Counted from the stretch's first letter, positions 35,613 to 45,113 are shown. The stretch: 64,000 bases of DNA from Mycolicibacterium psychrotolerans (GCF_010729305.1 NZ_AP022574.1:5084001-5148000), one strand, 5' to 3'. Numbers and translations: made by a program. The notes: generated from the letters alone by a model not told the origin.

Positions 35613-35651
35613 CGCCGAGGCGACAAGAGCTACCGGGAATGCACGTTCGCG
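35591..35651. repeat. Palindromic intergenic repeat, type A, copy 3
   Basis: Left arm CGCGAACGTGCATTCCTTG followed by TAG, which is the mddA stop codon; right arm CTACCGGGAATGCACG and on. It separates convergent mddA and fadE25 and probably also forms the terminator. Confidence 0.75.
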
Positions 35652-35657
35652 GCAGAG

Positions 35658-36827
35658 TTACTTCAGCAGCGCCCGGCTCATCACGACGCGCTGGATCTGG
35701 TTGGTGCCCTCGTAGATCTGCGTGATCTTGGCGTCGCGCATCATCCGCTCGACTGGGAAGTCGATGGTGTAGCCGGCGCCGCCGAACAGCTGCACGGCGT
35801 CGGTGGTCACCTCCATCGCGACATCCGACGCCAGACACTTCGACGCCGCGGAGATGAAGCCGAGGTTGCCCTCGCCCCGCTCGGCGCGGGCCGCGGCGCT
35901 GTAGACCATCAGCCGAGCGGCTTCGACCTTCATCGCCATGTCGGCGAGCATGAACTGCACCGCTTGGAAGTCGGAGATGCTCTTGCCGAACTGCTTGCGG
36001 TCCTTGGTGTATTCGATCGCCGCGTCCAGCGCGCCCTGCGCGATACCGACGGCCTGCGCGCCGATGGTCGGGCGGGTGTGGTCCAGCGTCGCCAGCGCGG
36101 TCTTGAAGCCGGTGCCGGGGTCGCCGATCATCCGGTCGCCCGGGATGCGGCAGTTCTCGAAGTACAGCTCTGTGGTCGGCGAGCCCTTGATGCCGAGCTT
36201 GCGCTCCTTGGGGCCGATCGTGAAGCCCTCGTCGTCGACGTGCACCATGAACGCCGAGATGCCGTTGGCGCCCTTGTCGGGATCGGTGACGGCCATGACC
36301 GTGTACCAACTCGACTTACCGCCGTTGGTGATCCAGCACTTGGCGCCGTTGAGGATCCAGTCGTCGCCGTCGGCCTTGGCGCGGGTGCGCATCGCGGCGG
36401 CGTCGCTGCCTGCCTCGCGCTCGGAGAGGGCGTAGGACGCCATCGCCTCACCGGAGGCGATCGACGGCAACACCTTCTTCTTCAGCTCATCCGAGCCGCG
36501 CAGGATCAGCCCCATGGTGCCCAGCTTGTTGACCGCCGGGATCAGCGAGGCCGACGCGTCGACGCGCGCGACCTCTTCGATGACGATGCACGCCGCCACC
36601 GAGTCGGCGCCCTGGCCGTCGTACTCCTCGGGCACATGCACCGCGTTGAAGCCCGAGGCCACCAGCGCGTCGAGCGCCTCCTGCGGGAAGCGCGAGTTCT
36701 CGTCGCAGTCGGCGGCGTAGGGAGCGATCTCCTTCTCCGCCAGCGCGCGGATCGCGTCGCGCAGTTCCTGGTGTTCCTCGGGCAACTGGAACAAATCGAA
36801 CGAGGGATTTCCGCCCCATCCAGCCAT
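35658..36827 (-). CDS. fadE25: Acyl-CoA dehydrogenase FadE25
   Basis: A 389-residue acyl-CoA dehydrogenase for beta-oxidation, very close to M. tuberculosis FadE25 as remembered. FAD-contacting YALSEREAGSD and WITNGGKSSWYTVMA, and the catalytic Glu in IYEGTNQIQR are visible. The ATG at 36827 is preceded by AAGGAG at 6 bases; an ATG three bases earlier is the alternative. Single gene, convergent with mddA. Confidence 0.95.
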   Translation of the reverse strand: MAGWGGNPSFDLFQLPEEHQELRDAIRALAEKEIAPYAADCDENSRFPQEALDALVASGFNAVHVPEEYDGQGADSVAACIVIEEVARVDASASLIPAVNKLGTMGLILRGSDELKKKVLPSIASGEAMASYALSEREAGSDAAAMRTRAKADGDDWILNGAKCWITNGGKSSWYTVMAVTDPDKGANGISAFMVHVDDEGFTIGPKERKLGIKGSPTTELYFENCRIPGDRMIGDPGTGFKTALATLDHTRPTIGAQAVGIAQGALDAAIEYTKDRKQFGKSISDFQAVQFMLADMAMKVEAARLMVYSAAARAERGEGNLGFISAASKCLASDVAMEVTTDAVQLFGGAGYTIDFPVERMMRDAKITQIYEGTNQIQRVVMSRALLK

Positions 36828-36948
36828 CATGATCTCCTTGCTACTCGCCGGTAACTTTACCGTGCTCGCACTGCGACGCGAAGTCCGCCGGTCCGCCCTC
36901 TCAGCCGAAGTTCAGCGACGGACATGGTTGGTTCTCAACTTTCCTGGT

Positions 36949-36954
36949 TATTCT
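36949..36954 (+). promoter_or_regulatory. -10 box TATTCT, leaderless start of a small gene
   Basis: TATTCT, then 7 bases, then ATG at 36962. Confidence 0.5.
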
Positions 36955-36961
36955 CCGAAAC

Positions 36962-37153
36962 ATGCAGGTGTACATCGATGGTCCGGCCCTTCGCCGCACC
37001 GCGCACTGTGAGTGTGGTTGGAACGGTACTCGCCACATAATGCGCGCTTCGGCGGTAGTCGACGCGGGCATCCACGCAGCGCAGACGGGCCACATCCAGG
37101 CCGCGGCTCCGGTGCAGAGCGCCGAGCCGGTCGTCGTCCTCCGGGCGTCCTGA
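36962..37153 (+). CDS. Small Cys/His-containing protein (63 residues)
   Basis: A 63-residue protein not recognised as a named family. The core AHCECGWNGTRHIMRASAVV has a C-x-C-G-W pair, and GIHAAQTGHIQ follows; the arrangement looks like a small metal-binding or nucleic-acid-binding protein. Support for a real gene: a TATTCT box seven bases before the ATG, the same layout as other leaderless genes here, and its location in the gap between divergent fadE25 and the purE-purK operon. Confidence 0.55.
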   Translation: MQVYIDGPALRRTAHCECGWNGTRHIMRASAVVDAGIHAAQTGHIQAAAPVQSAEPVVVLRAS

Positions 37154-37350
37154 CCGACCCGTTCCCGTCACACTCTCGGTAGTGTGACAAAGATCACATT
37201 TGCCTTCAGAAGCCGGCCGCGAGCGGCTTCACGGACATCAATCCGAGTTTGCCAAGCAACCGTCTGACGCTTGCGTCAGCAATTACTCTGCTGAGCGCGC
37301 CCGACCTGCCGAGCAGCCACAACCGTCACAGCCCACGCCAGCAGCGAAAA

Positions 37351-37847
<497 letters not shown>

Positions 37848-37851
<4 letters not shown>

Positions 37852-39050
37852 GCGTGCGGGTCCCATCCGTCTGTCCATTCGGCGTGCGAGAGCCAGTGTG
37901 CCGCCCGCTCGGCGCGCTCGCGCAGCGACTCCCAGTCCGTGCCGACGATGTTGACGTGGCCGATCTTGCGGCCGGGCCGCTCCTCTTTGCCGTACAGGTG
38001 CACCTTGGCCTCGGGCAGCCGCGCGAACAGGTGGTGCACGCGTTCGTCCATCGACATCGGCGGGGTCGACGGCGCCCCGATCACGTTGCCCATCACCGTG
38101 TACGGCGTGATCGGTGACGTGTCGCCCAGCGGGTAGTCGAGCACCGCGCGCAGATGTTGCTCGAACTGCGACGTGCGGGCGCCGTCCATGGTCCAGTGCC
38201 CGGAGTTGTGCGGGCGCATCGCGAGCTCATTCACGAGCAACCCCCCGTCCACAGTTTCGAACAGCTCGACGGCCAGCACCCCGACCACGCCCAGTTCGGA
38301 CGCCAGCCGCAACGCCAATTCCGAAGCAGCAGAGGCCACGTCGGACGGCAGCGAGGGCGCCGGCGCGATCACCGTCACGCAGATGCCGTCCTCCTGCACG
38401 GTCTCGACCACCGGCCACGCCGCGCCCTGCCCGAACGGCGAGCGCGCCACCAGCGCGGCCAGCTCGCGGCGCATCGCGACCTTCTCCTCGACCATCACCG
38501 CGACCCCGTCGGCCAGGTAGCGGGCGACGACGTCGCGGGCGTCCTCGGGAGTGTCGACCATCACCACACCGCGGCCGTCGTAGCCGCCGCGCACGGTCTT
38601 GATGACCACCGGTCCCCCGACCTCGACGGCGAAGGCCTCCGCCTCGCCTGTACTCGTCACGGAAGCGAACCGCGGCACGGGCGCGCCCAGCGCGGACAGT
38701 CGCTGACGCATCACCAGCTTGTCCTGTGCGTGCACCAGCGCCGAGGGGGGCGGGAAGACGGGGACACCGTCGGCGACGAGCTTCTCCAGCAGTTCGGTGG
38801 GGACGTGCTCGTGGTCGAACGTCAGCGCGGTCGCCCCGTCGGCGACACGGCGCAGCGCGTCGTAGTCGGTGTGGTGGCCGAGGACGACGTCGGGCGTCAC
38901 CTGGGCGGCGGACTCGTCGCTGCGCACGGCCAGCACCCGCAGCGTCTGGCCCAGCGCGATTGCCGCCTGGTGGGTCATCCGGGCGAGTTGGCCGCCGCCG
39001 ACCATCGCGACGACGGGGTGGGAGGATCCGGTTCGTGGCACGCCGTACAT
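37848..39050 (-). CDS. purK: 5-(carboxyamino)imidazole ribonucleotide synthase
   Basis: A 400-residue ATP-grasp enzyme, making N5-CAIR from AIR, ATP and bicarbonate. VAMVGGGQLARMTHQAAIAL opens the protein; LTFDHEHVP, KTVRGGYDGRG and ELAMRPHNSGHWT are family signatures. The ATG at 39050 gives a normal short N-terminus; an in-frame longer form would add 37 residues of no recognisable kind. First gene of purK-purE. Confidence 0.95.
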
Positions 39051-39121
39051 CGTGTCATGACCTACACCACATCGTTGACCTGCGGTTACTGCGCGCTTGG
39101 GTGTTTGCAACATGTTTTCCG

Positions 39122-39127
39122 TAGACT
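39122..39127 (+). promoter_or_regulatory. -10 box TAGACT, leaderless start of gtrA
   Basis: TAGACT, then 8 bases, then GTG at 39136. Confidence 0.5.
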
Positions 39128-39135
39128 CGCTCCTT

Positions 39136-39804
39136 GTGTCCTTTGCCGATGCGACGATCAAGCGTCTCCCTGGGCCGCTCCGTCCCTACGCCGAGCGGCA
39201 CCATGAGCTCATCAAGTTCGCCATCGTCGGCGCCACCACGTTCGTCATCGATTCGGCGATCTTCTTCACGCTGAAACTGACGATCCTCGAGCCCAAGCCG
39301 GTGACCGCGAAGATCATCGCGGGCATCGTCGCGGTGATCGCCTCGTACATCTTGAATCGGGAGTGGAGCTTCCGGGACCGGGGTGGGCGCGAGAAGCACC
39401 ACGAGGCGCTGCTGTTCTTCGGGGTCAGCGGTGTTGGCGTGCTGCTGAGCATGGCCCCGCTGTGGGTCTCGAGCTATGTGCTGATGCTGCGCGCGCCGAT
39501 GGTCTCGCTGTTCACCGAGAACGTCGCGGACTTCGTGTCGGCCTATGTGGTCGGCAACCTGCTGCAGATGGCGTTCCGGTTCTGGGCGTTCCGCCGTTTC
39601 GTCTTCCCCGACGAGTTCGCGCGCAATCCGGACAAGGCGCTGGAGTCGACGCTGACCGGCGGCGGCATCGCCGAGGCGCTCGAGGACGGGTACGAACTCC
39701 GGCACTCGGTTGAGGGAACCGAGGGCACCGTCACGCCGATGCGGTCGTCGCGCCGGCGCGCGCGCCAGTACGACGCCGAGACCCGGATCTCGAAGACGTC
39801 TTAG
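39136..39804 (+). CDS. GtrA family membrane protein
   Basis: A 222-residue protein with four membrane segments typical of GtrA/DPMS-like flippases of polyprenyl-linked sugars. HHELIKFAIVGATTFVID and ASYILNREWSF are the usual landmarks, and FRFWAFRRFVF ends the last segment. A long basic C-terminal tail follows. It corresponds to Rv3277. The GTG at 39136 is taken because of its -10 box; ATG 39112 is an alternative. Its stop overlaps that of the convergent FAD oxidoreductase. Confidence 0.85.
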   Translation: MSFADATIKRLPGPLRPYAERHHELIKFAIVGATTFVIDSAIFFTLKLTILEPKPVTAKIIAGIVAVIASYILNREWSFRDRGGREKHHEALLFFGVSGVGVLLSMAPLWVSSYVLMLRAPMVSLFTENVADFVSAYVVGNLLQMAFRFWAFRRFVFPDEFARNPDKALESTLTGGGIAEALEDGYELRHSVEGTEGTVTPMRSSRRRARQYDAETRISKTS

Positions 39805-41189
39805 CGGCGCAGCCCCTGCTCCTGGTAGCTGAGGTCGGTGTTGACCTGCCACGGGTCGACGTTCTCGCCGAAGTACTTGCCGACGCTGCGGATCGCGCTG
39901 AGCATCGCGTGGTCCTGGTTGTCGTAGTGGTGCATGCCGTTGCGGCCGATCGGGTGCAGCGACGGGTAGTGCTCACGCAGGTAGTCGCGGATGCGGACGA
40001 CGCTGCGGTCGCGCGCCGGGTCGTGGATGGGGTAGGCGAACTTCGACCGGCTAATCATCACCCGTTCGATCTGCGGGTTCTTGAAGCCCAGTTGGTGCAG
40101 GTCCCGTTCGACGATCGCGCCCAGGCCGTACTCGTTGGCCAGCCACAGGTCCTGGTCGGGCAGCAGAAAGTATTCGAAGCCGAGGTAGGTGCCGTTGAAG
40201 CCCTTCGGGCAGAGGTCCTGCGACCAACGGCGGTAGTTCTGGATGCGGCCGACGTGGAAGTTCGGGCCGGGGGTGTACACCCAGTTGTAGGGGATGTCGT
40301 AGTGCTGGCGCAGCGCCACCGCGACGGTGATCAGTGAGCGGTGGCGCAGCTGGTCGGCGACGGCCCGGATGTAGTCGGGCGGCGCCGGGTCGAGCATTCC
40401 GACGAGCAGGCGCAGCGGCATGCTGGAGAACAGCGCGTCCCCGGTGAGGACGTCGCCCCGGTCGGTGGACACCGTCCAGGTGCGGCCGTCGTAGCGGGCG
40501 CTGGTCGCCATCGCGTTCAGCGTGACCTCGACGCCGGCGTCCTCGAGCCTGCCGGCCGCGGCTTCCCACAGCTGGCCGGGCCCGTGGCGCGGATACCGGA
40601 ACACGTCCCGGTCGGCGGTCTGCTCGTGCTTCGACAGCCGCCACCCGATCGGCTTGATGCGCTGGTTGGCCCAGTCGCTGGCGATGTTCTCGGGGTCGGC
40701 GAGCCAGGTCTTGCGGACGTAGCCGTCGAAGAAGAGTTCGTACCAGTGTCGGCCGAATTCCGAGCGGCCCCAATCCTTGAAGCTGGCTTCGCGGGGCTCG
40801 ATGCGGGTCTGCCGACGGAATCGGGCCCAGGTGTAGCCGCCGGCGCCGCGCAGGACGTCACTGAACCCGAGCTGGAAGAGCAGATCCCTCCCCATCAGGG
40901 GGTAGCGGACATACCGGTTGTTGACGAGCATCGCCGAGCTGCGCGGCACGGCCAGCCACTGGTCTTCGGGGAGCAGGGATCGCCAGAGGTCGGATACCTC
41001 CTCGCTGCGGGTGTAGAAGCGGTGCCCGCCGGGGTCGATGCGCCAGTCGCCGTCGACCTGGGTGCGCGCCAAACCGCCGATGCCGCCGGTGGATTCGAGA
41101 ATCCGCGGCGTGACGCCGCGCCGCGTCAGTTCGAGGCCGGCGGACAGGCCCGCGGGCCCGGCGCCGATGATCAGCGGGGTGCGCTCCAT
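39801..41189 (-). CDS. FAD-dependent oxidoreductase of the amine oxidase/HemY type in a glycan cluster
   Basis: A 462-residue flavoprotein. IIGAGPAGLSAGLELTRRG is the FAD Rossmann motif and GGIGGLARTQ with PGGHRFYT is the following signature shared by UDP-galactopyranose mutases, protoporphyrinogen oxidases and phytoene desaturases. No specific substrate motif is recognised. It begins two bases after the stop of a cis-prenyltransferase homologue and is third in order after a sugar-1-phosphate transferase, so it may modify a polyprenyl carrier or a nucleotide sugar (inference). Confidence 0.8.
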   Translation of the reverse strand: MERTPLIIGAGPAGLSAGLELTRRGVTPRILESTGGIGGLARTQVDGDWRIDPGGHRFYTRSEEVSDLWRSLLPEDQWLAVPRSSAMLVNNRYVRYPLMGRDLLFQLGFSDVLRGAGGYTWARFRRQTRIEPREASFKDWGRSEFGRHWYELFFDGYVRKTWLADPENIASDWANQRIKPIGWRLSKHEQTADRDVFRYPRHGPGQLWEAAAGRLEDAGVEVTLNAMATSARYDGRTWTVSTDRGDVLTGDALFSSMPLRLLVGMLDPAPPDYIRAVADQLRHRSLITVAVALRQHYDIPYNWVYTPGPNFHVGRIQNYRRWSQDLCPKGFNGTYLGFEYFLLPDQDLWLANEYGLGAIVERDLHQLGFKNPQIERVMISRSKFAYPIHDPARDRSVVRIRDYLREHYPSLHPIGRNGMHHYDNQDHAMLSAIRSVGKYFGENVDPWQVNTDLSYQEQGLRR

Positions 41190-41191
41190 GG

Positions 41192-41851
41192 TTACCGTCC
41201 CCGCAGTTGCGCCACGCCGCGGTAGTCGGCGATGAGGTCGTCGATGTGCTGAGTGGTGAGGTCGTTGAGCGGGGTGTCGAGGAAGCGCAGCTGCGCGTAT
41301 TGGCTTTGCAGCGGCAGGAATCCGCTGAGCAGCGGCTCGGCGGTGGTGCGGATGACGAGGTCGACCTCACCGATCTCGAGCGCCGAGGCGATGTCGCAGT
41401 CCTCCTGCTGGGCGCGCCGGTGTGCGTCGCGCAGTTCGTCGTAGGCGTCGTAGGCGGCGAGCATGTTGATGCGGAACGCGCTGCCGGTCATCGCGACTTC
41501 GAGGTCGTGGGCGGCGGCAACGTAATTGTCGGGCAAGGCTTTTCGATCACCGTGCAGACGCAAGCTGCAGAGGGCCGCGTCGAAGTGGGTGGGGATCAGT
41601 GTGGTGAGGAAGTGCAGCGAGGCCTGGTAGACGGCGTCGAGTTCGTTGTGGGTGCGGCCGAGGTTGGCGCGGCTCAGGTTGTACACGGAAACCGTTCGCA
41701 CGCCGTGTCCCTGAAGGGTCTGCAGGATCTCGACGACTTTGTGGGCGCCGCGCAGGTAAGCCTCGGCGAGCGTGGTGCCGTTACCGACCGCCCACCGCCG
41801 CAAACCGTCGGGAATCAGCCCGACGTGGTCCGGTCCAAGCTCCACACCCAC
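41192..41851 (-). CDS. Divergent cis-prenyltransferase (UppS/Z-FPP synthase family)
   Basis: A 219-residue undecaprenyl-diphosphate-synthase-like protein. HVGLIPDGLRRWA stands where the canonical HVAxIMDGNRRWA motif is, keeping the catalytic Asp and Arg pair but replacing Asn. YNLSRANLGR corresponds to the YSFSTEN region and FLPLQSQYAQLRFLDTP to the C-terminal signature. It may make a short or specialised polyprenyl diphosphate. The GTG at 41851 is used; GTG 41845 is possible. Tightly linked to the downstream FAD oxidoreductase. Confidence 0.78.
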   Translation of the reverse strand: MGVELGPDHVGLIPDGLRRWAVGNGTTLAEAYLRGAHKVVEILQTLQGHGVRTVSVYNLSRANLGRTHNELDAVYQASLHFLTTLIPTHFDAALCSLRLHGDRKALPDNYVAAAHDLEVAMTGSAFRINMLAAYDAYDELRDAHRRAQQEDCDIASALEIGEVDLVIRTTAEPLLSGFLPLQSQYAQLRFLDTPLNDLTTQHIDDLIADYRGVAQLRGR

Positions 41852-41914
41852 CCCAACCGCTCGACTCCCCCAGCAAAGAGTATTACGGGACGTCGAAACC
41901 CGTCGGACATTGGC

Positions 41915-43450
41915 TTATTCCGCACTTTTGAGGACAGCCAGCACAGTGAGAGCCAGGGTCTTGAGGTCGAGCAGGATGGACCAGTTCTCGATGTAGTAGT
42001 TATCGAACTCGGCGCGGTCGGCGATCGAGGTCTGCCCGCGCAGGCCGTGCACCTGCGCCCAGCCGGTCATGCCGGCCTTGACGCGGTGCCGGTCGCCGTA
42101 GCGGCGGATCTGCATCTCGAACAGTTCCACGAACTCCGGGCGCTCGGGCCGCGGACCGACGAGGCTCATCTCGCCCCGGATCACGTTGAGCAGCTGCGGC
42201 AACTCGTCCATCGACGTCTTGCGCATGATCTTGCCGATCCAGGTGCGCCGGTCTTCGCCCTCGACACCGCCGGGCGCTGCGCCGTCCTTGAGGTGGAACG
42301 CTTCGCCGGCCGGGTCGGCGGGCCGCATGCTGCGGAACTTCAGGCAACTGAACACCTTGCCGTCACGTCCGATCCGGTCCTGCCCGAAGAAGATCGGTCC
42401 GGGCGAACTGAGCCGGACCAACAGCATCAGCGTCAGAAACAGCGGCGAGATCAGCACCAGGCCGGCGGTGGCGAAGGTGCGGTCCATGGCGTGCTTGACC
42501 GCGAACTGCCAGCCTTTGGGATTGGTGTGGGACAACACCATCAGAGGGATTCCACCGAGGTGCTCGATCGTGGCGCCCTCGGTGACGACGTCCATCATGC
42601 GCGGCACCACACGGACTTTCAGGCCGAGGTGGTGCGCGCGCTGAGCGATGATGGAGAGCTGGTCGTCCGGCACTGCCGAGTGCGCGATGATCAGCTTCTC
42701 GGCACGCGTGGTGGCAACTGCACGCTCGAGGTTGTCCGCGGTGCCGAGGTACGGGACTCCCTCGGCTTCGTTGGTGGACGGCCGGACGTCGTCGAGGATG
42801 CCGACGGGGCGCAGGCCGAAATCGGGGACCTGCCGCATGCGGGTGATGATCTGGTGGGCCATCGGGCCGGTGCCGACGATGATCGCCGGTTTCCCGAAGC
42901 TGAACTTGCGGCGCAGGTAGCGCTGCGTCAGCGACCGGCACAGCCGGACCGCCGGGACCAGAATTGCGGCCCATAACCAGATTTCGAGCATCACGTCGTT
43001 GGATCGGAGATATGGCTGAACGACCTGGCCCGGCTGGAACTTCGGGATGACCTGCGACATGACCGCCAAGGTCAACAGCGCGGCCACCGCCACCGACGTC
43101 TCGACGGGTTCGAACTCGTCGAGGAAGCGATGGCTGAGCCTGCGCTTGTACATGGACCGGCTGATCAGCAACACGATGAGAATCGGGATGAAGATCCAGG
43201 TCCACGGCAGGACACCGCGGCTGTCGATGCTCCGGTCGACCGACCAGTGCGTGATCATGACGGCCCAGAAGCCGGCCCAGATGTCCAGCCCCACGCTGAC
43301 GGCCACATAGCCAGATTCGTTGCGCAGATAGTGGTAAGCGCGACGCCACAATGACGGCTTCTCGACGACGAGTGGCGAAACGGCACGCAGCAATGGCGTC
43401 GTCGGACGCGCGCTCGGTGTGTGCACCGACTGCTTCGTGTCGAGCTGCAT
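41915..43450 (-). CDS. Polyprenyl-phosphate sugar-1-phosphate transferase (first)
   Basis: A 511-residue WbaP/CpsE-type initiating transferase, which loads the first sugar onto polyprenyl phosphate. About four N-terminal membrane segments (residues 45-165) precede a Rossmann-like CoA_binding_3 domain (AIIVGTGPMAHQI). The C-terminal catalytic domain has KHAMDRTFATAGLVLIS, KFRSM, KTSMDELPQLLNVIRGEMS and VGPRPERPEF. It starts the gene order transferase, cis-prenyltransferase, FAD oxidoreductase. A second such enzyme is at 48749-50239. Confidence 0.93.
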   Translation of the reverse strand: MQLDTKQSVHTPSARPTTPLLRAVSPLVVEKPSLWRRAYHYLRNESGYVAVSVGLDIWAGFWAVMITHWSVDRSIDSRGVLPWTWIFIPILIVLLISRSMYKRRLSHRFLDEFEPVETSVAVAALLTLAVMSQVIPKFQPGQVVQPYLRSNDVMLEIWLWAAILVPAVRLCRSLTQRYLRRKFSFGKPAIIVGTGPMAHQIITRMRQVPDFGLRPVGILDDVRPSTNEAEGVPYLGTADNLERAVATTRAEKLIIAHSAVPDDQLSIIAQRAHHLGLKVRVVPRMMDVVTEGATIEHLGGIPLMVLSHTNPKGWQFAVKHAMDRTFATAGLVLISPLFLTLMLLVRLSSPGPIFFGQDRIGRDGKVFSCLKFRSMRPADPAGEAFHLKDGAAPGGVEGEDRRTWIGKIMRKTSMDELPQLLNVIRGEMSLVGPRPERPEFVELFEMQIRRYGDRHRVKAGMTGWAQVHGLRGQTSIADRAEFDNYYIENWSILLDLKTLALTVLAVLKSAE

Positions 43451-43583
43451 GCGCGAATTCCCCCGGACGGCGCTGAGAAACCCAACTGTAAGTGTGCTGA
43501 GGGCCCGCTGCAGTCAAATTGCCATCCGCGAATGTTAATTTGCCGACTTGAACGGCCGTACAGTGGCGGGCGGCGTAGCTGGC

Positions 43584-44303
43584 TCAGTTCGCTCGGCTGC
43601 CACCCGGACCGAAGATGCGCTCGGCGGCAAGGCCAGCGAGATCGGTGAGGACCTGCACGTGACCGGTGCCCCACAGCCGCGGCTTGGTGTCGAATACGCA
43701 CAGCGTGCCGATGGCGTTGCCCTCGTCGTCGGTCAAGGGAATGCCGAGATAGGCGACCACGGTGCCGTCCCGTACGGCGGGATGATTCTTGAACACCGGG
43801 TCAGTCCGAGCGTCTTCCAGGATCAGCGGCAATCCGTTTGCCACTGCGTACTGACAGATCGACCGGTCGAGTGGCGTCTGCCTTTCCTCCGGCGTACTGA
43901 TCTCCATGCCGGCGGCGCTCTTGAAGAATTGCCGGTCGACGTCGACCAGCGACACGAGGGCGTGCGGAGCGTCGAGGGCGTCGGCTGCCGCGCGGGTGAT
44001 CCGGTCGTAGATCTCCTCTGGCCCCGAGTCGAGCAGCCCGGTGGCATACAGCGCGCGGAGCCGGTTCGGGTCCGCGATCACAGTGGACACACTGGGCATG
44101 TCGGTGCCGGCAAACACCCCGGAGTCCGACAGGTGCTCCATCAGCCGCTCGACAGCCGCGGTGTCGGCCAGCCGTTGGTCGGCCACCATCTTCGACGCCA
44201 CCGCACGCGCCACATAGGTGTTGACGTCCTCGCCTGCGTCGCGCGCACACTGTTCGAGTTGGCGGTTGAGCCATTCGTCAAAACGCTTCAGCGAGCCAGA
44301 CAC
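43584..44303 (-). CDS. GAF domain protein
   Basis: A 239-residue cytoplasmic protein. Residues 1-75 are helical; a GAF domain spans about 78-230 (RLRALYATGLLDSGPEEIYD, ALVSLVDVDRQFFKSAAG, SICQYAVANG, YLGIPLTDDEGNAIGTLCVFD). GAF domains of this type bind small molecules or haem; no output domain is present. GTG start. It stands alone between the first glycan block and the CrcB pair. Confidence 0.82.
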   Translation of the reverse strand: MSGSLKRFDEWLNRQLEQCARDAGEDVNTYVARAVASKMVADQRLADTAAVERLMEHLSDSGVFAGTDMPSVSTVIADPNRLRALYATGLLDSGPEEIYDRITRAAADALDAPHALVSLVDVDRQFFKSAAGMEISTPEERQTPLDRSICQYAVANGLPLILEDARTDPVFKNHPAVRDGTVVAYLGIPLTDDEGNAIGTLCVFDTKPRLWGTGHVQVLTDLAGLAAERIFGPGGSRAN

Positions 44304-44364
44304 CTGCTCACGGTATCTGACATCAGCGTCAGCGGTTGCCCGAGCAGCGAAAGCCGCATCCGCA

Positions 44365-44370
44365 TAGCCT
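44365..44370 (+). promoter_or_regulatory. -10 box TAGCCT, leaderless start of the CrcB gene
   Basis: TAGCCT, then GGGCGG, then GTG at 44377; identical in layout to the LCP gene. Confidence 0.6.
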
Positions 44371-44376
44371 GGGCGG

Positions 44377-44745
44377 GTGCCCGGCCGTCACCGTCAATCC
44401 CCCACCCACACGGCCGCTCTCGTTGTCGGCGGCACGGCCGGTGCGATCATCCGGTACGCGACCGCCACGGCCTGGCCGCTGCCGCGCCACGTCTTCGTGT
44501 CGACGACGGTGACGGCCGCGGTGGCGTTCATGGTGGCGGGCTTCCTCGTGTCGGTGGGGTTGACGTCGCCGCTGCGCACGGCGGTGTTCGGTGTGTGCGC
44601 GAGCGCGGCGAGTCTCAGCGCATGGGCGGTGCTGACGATCAGCCAGCCGCCGAAGCTGTCGATCGCGTTCCTGATCGGGACGCCTGCGGCGGCGGTGGCC
44701 GGGCTGCTGTGCGGATTGCTGGTGGCGCGCGTGGTGGCGCGATGA
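44377..44745 (+). CDS. crcB1: CrcB/Fluc fluoride channel subunit
   Basis: A 122-residue membrane protein with four segments. VVGGTAGAIIRYATA matches the CrcB N-terminal motif with its conserved Gly and Arg, and FVSTTVTAAVAFMVAGFLV takes the place of the segment that usually contains the NxxG motif. Fluc channels export fluoride as dimers; many Gram-positives have two different subunits. The next gene, overlapping by ATGA, is the likely partner. Confidence 0.75.
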   Translation: MPGRHRQSPTHTAALVVGGTAGAIIRYATATAWPLPRHVFVSTTVTAAVAFMVAGFLVSVGLTSPLRTAVFGVCASAASLSAWAVLTISQPPKLSIAFLIGTPAAAVAGLLCGLLVARVVAR

Positions 44746-45113
44746 CGTGGGTGCTGGTCGCGGTCGGCGGCGCAATGGGTTCGGCTGTCGGTGCTCTGCT
44801 GATGCGTCGGCCGACGGGGACGCGGCTGCTGCTGGCGACGGCGGCGATGTGCGGGTTGATGGGATTGCTGAGCGCACAACTGCTTTCGCCGAAGGTGACG
44901 GCGGTGTTGGGGTATGGCGTGCTGGGGTCGGCGGCGAGCATGGTGACGATGGCCGTGGCATCGCCGATGTGGGTGGGCGGGGACGCGCCGGTCCACAGCA
45001 CGGTGTCGGTGACCAAGAGGCTGGCGGTGTACTGCGTGGTGGGGGTGACGTTCGCACTGCTCGGCTACCTCGCGGTGCGCGGCGGGGAGACGCTGTTCAA
45101 GAAGCTCACGTGA
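44742..45113 (+). CDS. CrcB-like second subunit (degenerate)
   Basis: A 123-residue membrane protein with four hydrophobic segments and VAVGGAMGSAVGALLMRR at the N-terminus. It resembles CrcB in length and topology but lacks the conserved Arg of the GG-x-x-G motif and the usual Asn. The ATG overlaps the upstream stop, so it is coupled to crcB1 and may be a diverged heterodimer partner. Its 3' end overlaps the convergent YdcF-like gene by eight bases. Confidence 0.6.
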   Translation: MTWVLVAVGGAMGSAVGALLMRRPTGTRLLLATAAMCGLMGLLSAQLLSPKVTAVLGYGVLGSAASMVTMAVASPMWVGGDAPVHSTVSVTKRLAVYCVVGVTFALLGYLAVRGGETLFKKLT

